From positions 79,286,003-79,350,002 of the forward strand of contig OY755241.1 in NCBI GenBank assembly GCA_963576725.1: DNA of 64,000 nt, read 5' to 3'. A model generated the notes under the pieces. It searched no databases. It was not told where the DNA came from and saw nothing but the letters and a program-made list of their open reading frames with translations. Every line of letters begins with the position of its first letter. Position 1 is the stretch's first letter. Below are positions 61,540-64,000 of this stretch, piece by piece. Source of the DNA: Azorinus chamasolen (taxonomy: Eukaryota > Mollusca > Bivalvia > Cardiida > Solecurtidae). The position numbers were made by a program, and so were the translations under genes.

Positions 61540-62430
61540 TAAGACAGCTCCTATAGGAGCTGTCTGATCAGAGTCAGTTCTGATTGCTTATGATATAATA
61601 TAGATCTAATGCTACAGTTTCTGCTATAGGAGCTGTCTGATGAGGGTCAGTTCTGTTTGCTTATGATATAATATAGATCTAATGCTACAGATTCTGCTAT
61701 AGGAGCTGTCTGATGAGGGTCAGTTCTGTTTGCTTATGATATAATATAGATCTAATGCTACAGTTTCTGCTATAGGAGCTGTCTGATGAGGGTCAGTTCT
61801 GTTTGCTTATGATATAATATAGATCTAATGCTACAGTTTCTGCTATAGGAGCTGTCTGATGAGGGTCAGTTCTGTTTGCTTATGATATAATATAGATCTA
61901 ATGCTACAGTTTCTGCTATAGGAGCTGTCTGATGAGGGTCAGTTCTGTTTGCTTATGATATAATATAGATCTAATGCTACAGTTTCTGCTATAGGAGCTG
62001 TCTGATGAGGGTCAGTTCTGTTTGCTTATGATATAATATAGATCTAATGCTACAGTTTCTGCTATAGGAGCTGTCTGATGAGGGTCAGTTCTGTTTGCTT
62101 ATGATATAATATAGATCTAATGCTACAGTTTCTGCTATAGGAGCTGTCTGATCAGGGTCAGTTCTGTTTGCTTATGATATATAATATAGATCTAATGCTA
62201 CAGTTTCTGCTATAGGAGCTGTCTGATGAGGGTCAGTTCTGTTTGCTTATGATATAATATAGATCTAATGCTACAGTTTCTGCTATAGGAGCTGCCTGAT
62301 GAGGGTCAGTTCTGTTTGCTTATGATATAATATAGATCTAATGCTACAGTTTCTGCTATAGGAGCTGTCTGATGAGGGTCAGTTCTGTTTGCTTATGATA
62401 TATAATATAGATCTAATGCTACAGCTTCTT
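61540..62430. repeat. 73 bp minisatellite, about 12 copies
   Basis: Unit CTGCTATAGGAGCTGTCTGA plus TGAGGGTCAGTTCTGTTTGC and TTATGATATAATATAGATCT..ACAGTTT, i.e. half of the TH3 hairpin with its flank. Copies are almost identical, and each has an AGATCT site. Confidence 0.97.
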
Positions 62431-62481
62431 CTATAGCCAAAACTGTCTGTGTCCATGTGTTATTATAGGAAATCAATCTAA

Positions 62482-62731
62482 TTAACCCTTTCCCTGTTCT
62501 ATATTTAGTCATAATTTCAATACCTACTGAATATTCATGGAGAAAATAGTTATAATGAAACATGAAAGGTGTAACATTGTAGCCATTTTAGAAAGAAAAT
62601 AAACAGATCTTTCAAATTCCACTAGCAAACAGAGTAGACCCTGATCAGACAGCTCCTCTAGGAGCCGTCTGATCTGGGTCTACTCTGTTTGCAAATGCGT
62701 GAAAACACGTTTATATGAGGGAAAGGGTTAA
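62482..62731 (-). mobile_element. TH1 element inserted in TH3
   Basis: TTAACCCTTTCCCTGTTCTA to TATATGAGGGAAAGGGTTAA, 250 bp and complete. Hairpin GTAGACCCTGATCAGACAG / CCGTCTGATCTGGGTC, apex GCTCCTCTAGGAGC. TTAA on both sides comes from the TH3 target CTAATTAATATTC. Confidence 0.95.
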
Positions 62732-62853
62732 TAATATTCTTGACGTCATTATTTCTTACATAGATCTTCATGAGAGGAAAGGGTTAATTCTTTGTCATAT
62801 TGATTTAGACTGGTCGTAAAAGGTTTAACCAGGATATGTATTTATTGTTTCAG

Positions 62854-62907
62854 GGCTCTAATAGTGTTAGTAACTCCAGACATGTACATCAGTCATCATT
62901 GTGCCAG
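62854..62907 (+). CDS. Second exon of the mitochondrial-targeted protein
   Basis: Acceptor TATTTATTGTTTCAG and donor CCAG|GTAAGA. 54 bp, 18 codons: GSNSVSNSRHVHQSSLCQ, phase 0 at both ends, so it joins the 51480-51548 exon without breaking the frame. Rich in Ser and basic/His residues, with no acidic ones, as expected for the rest of a presequence. A TH1 copy begins about 20 bp after the donor. The gene continues off the right edge. Alternative: it may belong to another plus-strand transcript that includes 49039-49142, which also ends in phase 0. Confidence 0.65.
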
Positions 62908-62925
62908 GTAAGAATTTACAGTAAA

Positions 62926-63178
62926 TTTAATCCTTTCCTTCATATTAATGCGTTTTCATGCATTTGCAAAAAGAGTAGACCCATATCAGACTGCTCCTAT
63001 AGGAACATTTTGATCAGGGTCTGCTCTTTTGGCTAAAAGAATCTGAAAGATCTGTTTCTTCACTTTCTAAAATAGCTAAAATGCTCCACCTTCCGTATTT
63101 CTTTATAGCTATTTTGTCCATGAATATTCAGTAGGTAGTATGATTTGGAATAGATTTAGAACAGGGAAAGGGTTAAGA
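62926..63178 (+). mobile_element. TH1 element
   Basis: TTTAATCCTTTCCTTCATAT to AACAGGGAAAGGGTTAAG. Diverged hairpin (GACCCATATCAGACTGC / TTTTGATCAGGG). Confidence 0.85.
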
Positions 63179-63214
63179 AGTTAAGAGCCTCTGTTTATAG
63201 ACTTAAAGGACACC

Positions 63215-63378
63215 CTTAATATAGATCTGATTCTATAGTTTCTGCCAGTCAGAAAATAAAAATAAAAAATCATGAATGTAAATAAGGCTGTCATTATTGT
63301 TCACATCAATATTCATCATCATTTAGCTCATCAATATTCATTATCATAAAGTAACATTGTGAAAAGCGTATTTATGGA
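63215..63378 (-). mobile_element. TH3 fragment
   Basis: GATTCTATAGTTTCTGCC, CATCAATATTCATCATCATT, right end GAAAAGCGTATTTATGGA, where the tRNA-like repeat begins. Confidence 0.55.
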
Positions 63379-63470
63379 TTACCATGCCAACACTCTACCG
63401 ACTGAGCTACCAAGCCACACAGTAAAGCCTATCAACTTATTTTCCACAATCTCTACCCGGCTACAATAAG
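63379..63470 (-). repeat. Partial tRNA-like repeat
   Basis: Complement reads CTTTACTGTGTGGCTTGGTA and GCTCAGTCGGTAGAGTGTTG, with GTAGCCGGGTAGAGAT upstream, as at 32560-32640. The B box half is absent. Confidence 0.6.
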
Positions 63471-63474
63471 CTTT

Positions 63475-63780
63475 GTAAAACTCGAAATTAGGAGGAAAAC
63501 AACATGAATTGCCTTAATTGGCAAAGTAACACATGCTTTAAAATTTGGAATAGGTTCTTTTACCAGATAGTTCAGCTACTATTCCCAGTTTGTCTGACCA
63601 GGGAAATTACACAGAGTCTATCTGAAAACTGTAGTAAAACTCCAAATTAGGAGGAAAACAACATAAATTGCCTTAATTGGCATTAATGCATGCTTTAAAA
63701 TTTGGAATATGTTCTTCTATAGCTATTCCCAGTTTGTCCGACCAGAGAATTAAACAGACAGACAAGTTTCAGAGAACTAA
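63475..63780. repeat. ~157 bp tandem pair
   Basis: AATTAGGAGGAAAACAACAT and GAATTGCCTTAATTGGCA at 63485-63530 recur at 63643-63690, each followed by CAGTTTGTC(T/C)GACCAG. Confidence 0.85.
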
Positions 63781-63821
63781 TAAAATTTCAGACATCCTTC
63801 ACCTATTAACCCTTAACCCTA

Positions 63822-64000
63822 TTAACCCTTCGCTTGCTGAATTTTAAAATACATTTCTCCTTCTTTACCCATGCCCTGTTGTATAATTACATATATTTTC
63901 ACTGTGTACAAGTATTTGGCTGTGAAATCACTGCTGTTGAGTTCACTGGTTGCACAATTAACTTGTAAATCTGGACATATGGGTCTTCTCTATTTACAGG
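63822..64000 (-). mobile_element. TH4 element, cut by the window edge
   Basis: TTAACCCTTCGCTTGCTGAA, TTTACCCATGCCCTGTTG, AACTTGTAAATCTGGACATA and TCTATTTACAGG. Matches 31816-32048. Confidence 0.88.

Larger units (their letters stand above)
61484..62787 (-). mobile_element. TH3 element carrying a minisatellite and a TH1 insertion
   Basis: Left AACCCTTTACTCCATAAATA and GTAGACCCAAATAAGACAGC. The 73 bp array follows, then CAAAACTGTCTGTGTCCATG and AATCAATCTAATTAA. TH1 intervenes, and the element resumes with TAATATTCTTGACGTCATTA and GAGAGGAAAGGGTTAA. Confidence 0.85.
51549..62853 (+). other. 11.3 kb intron filled with transposons
   Basis: Inferred from donor at 51549 and acceptor TTATTGTTTCAG at 62853 with matching phase. 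It holds at least ten separate elements from different families (listed below) and no exon that I could identify with confidence. Confidence 0.55.

Overview
The window looks like a stretch of a repeat-dense metazoan nuclear genome, most likely a bivalve mollusc. It is AT-rich, has only short ORFs, contains spliced exons with GT/AG borders, and carries repeat types that I associate with bivalves: a tRNA-headed SINE with a 3' domain reading GTCAGGATAATGTGACTGG, elements with ~120-180 bp tandem cores between short inverted ends, and very many small fold-back elements. The species cannot be fixed from sequence alone. There is no prokaryotic, viral, CRISPR or operon-like content.

Coding content is sparse. 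On the minus strand at 9.7-11.3 kb are two exons of a gene resembling Mab-21/cGAS-like proteins, possibly after an ankyrin-type stretch, with several frame breaks. A further minus-strand exon candidate lies at 20.9 kb and an isolated minus-strand ORF at 28.9 kb. On the plus strand are a possible first exon at 14.24 kb, an internal exon at 49.04 kb, and two exons (51.48 and 62.85 kb) that join in phase into a mitochondrial-type presequence across an 11.3 kb intron. Broken LINE reverse transcriptases lie at 18.8-20.5 kb and 49.6-49.9 kb, both minus strand.

Nearly everything else is mobile or tandem DNA. I use working names. TH1, TH2, TH3, TH4 and TH5 are 220-250 bp fold-back elements beginning TTAACCC and ending GGGTTAA. 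TH1 '+' starts TTAACCCTTTCCCTCATA; TH2 '+' starts TTAACCCTTTCCTCCATA or TTAACCCATTCCCTCATA; TH3 '+' starts TTTACTCCATGAATATTC; TH4 starts TTAACCCTTCGCTTGCT; TH5 starts TTAACCCTTTACCTGATA. CT1 is a ~200 bp palindrome with TACAGTAAAACCYCTCTA ends. GA1 is a ~150 bp element with a GGGTTTGGTGGAGAAAT arm. FB1 is a fold-back element with 11 bp target duplications. DR-A, DR-B, DR-C and DR-D are longer dispersed repeats, each present twice here in opposite orientation.

Layout: 0-7.7 kb mixed TH/CT1/DR-A/DR-B with a 50 bp satellite; 7.7-9 kb tandem-core element; 9.2-11.6 kb Mab-21-like gene; 11.7-14 kb tandem-core element and ACATGTGACAATG satellite; 14-16.1 kb exon candidate and DR-C; 17.2-20.7 kb tandem-core element fused to a LINE; 21-25.9 kb 38 bp satellite, DR-B, a MULE-like element nested in CT1, and DR-A; 26-37.4 kb scattered TH/CT1/GA1 with a triple nest at 30 kb; 37.8-42.1 kb a higher-order tandem array of TH1 plus AT-rich spacer; 42-48.8 kb TH/CT1 elements; 49-51.6 kb exon, LINE fragment, DR-C and first exon; 51.6-62.8 kb the large intron full of different transposons; 61.5-62.4 kb a 73 bp minisatellite born inside TH3.

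The most interesting system is the set of fold-back elements. Families with unrelated ends share the same palindrome apex (CTCCTATAGGAG or close), and TH1, TH3 and TH4 share a hairpin core in which one arm reads GACCCAGAT and the other GACCCTGAT. Nested copies document TTAA target use directly, as expected for piggyBac-type mobilisation.
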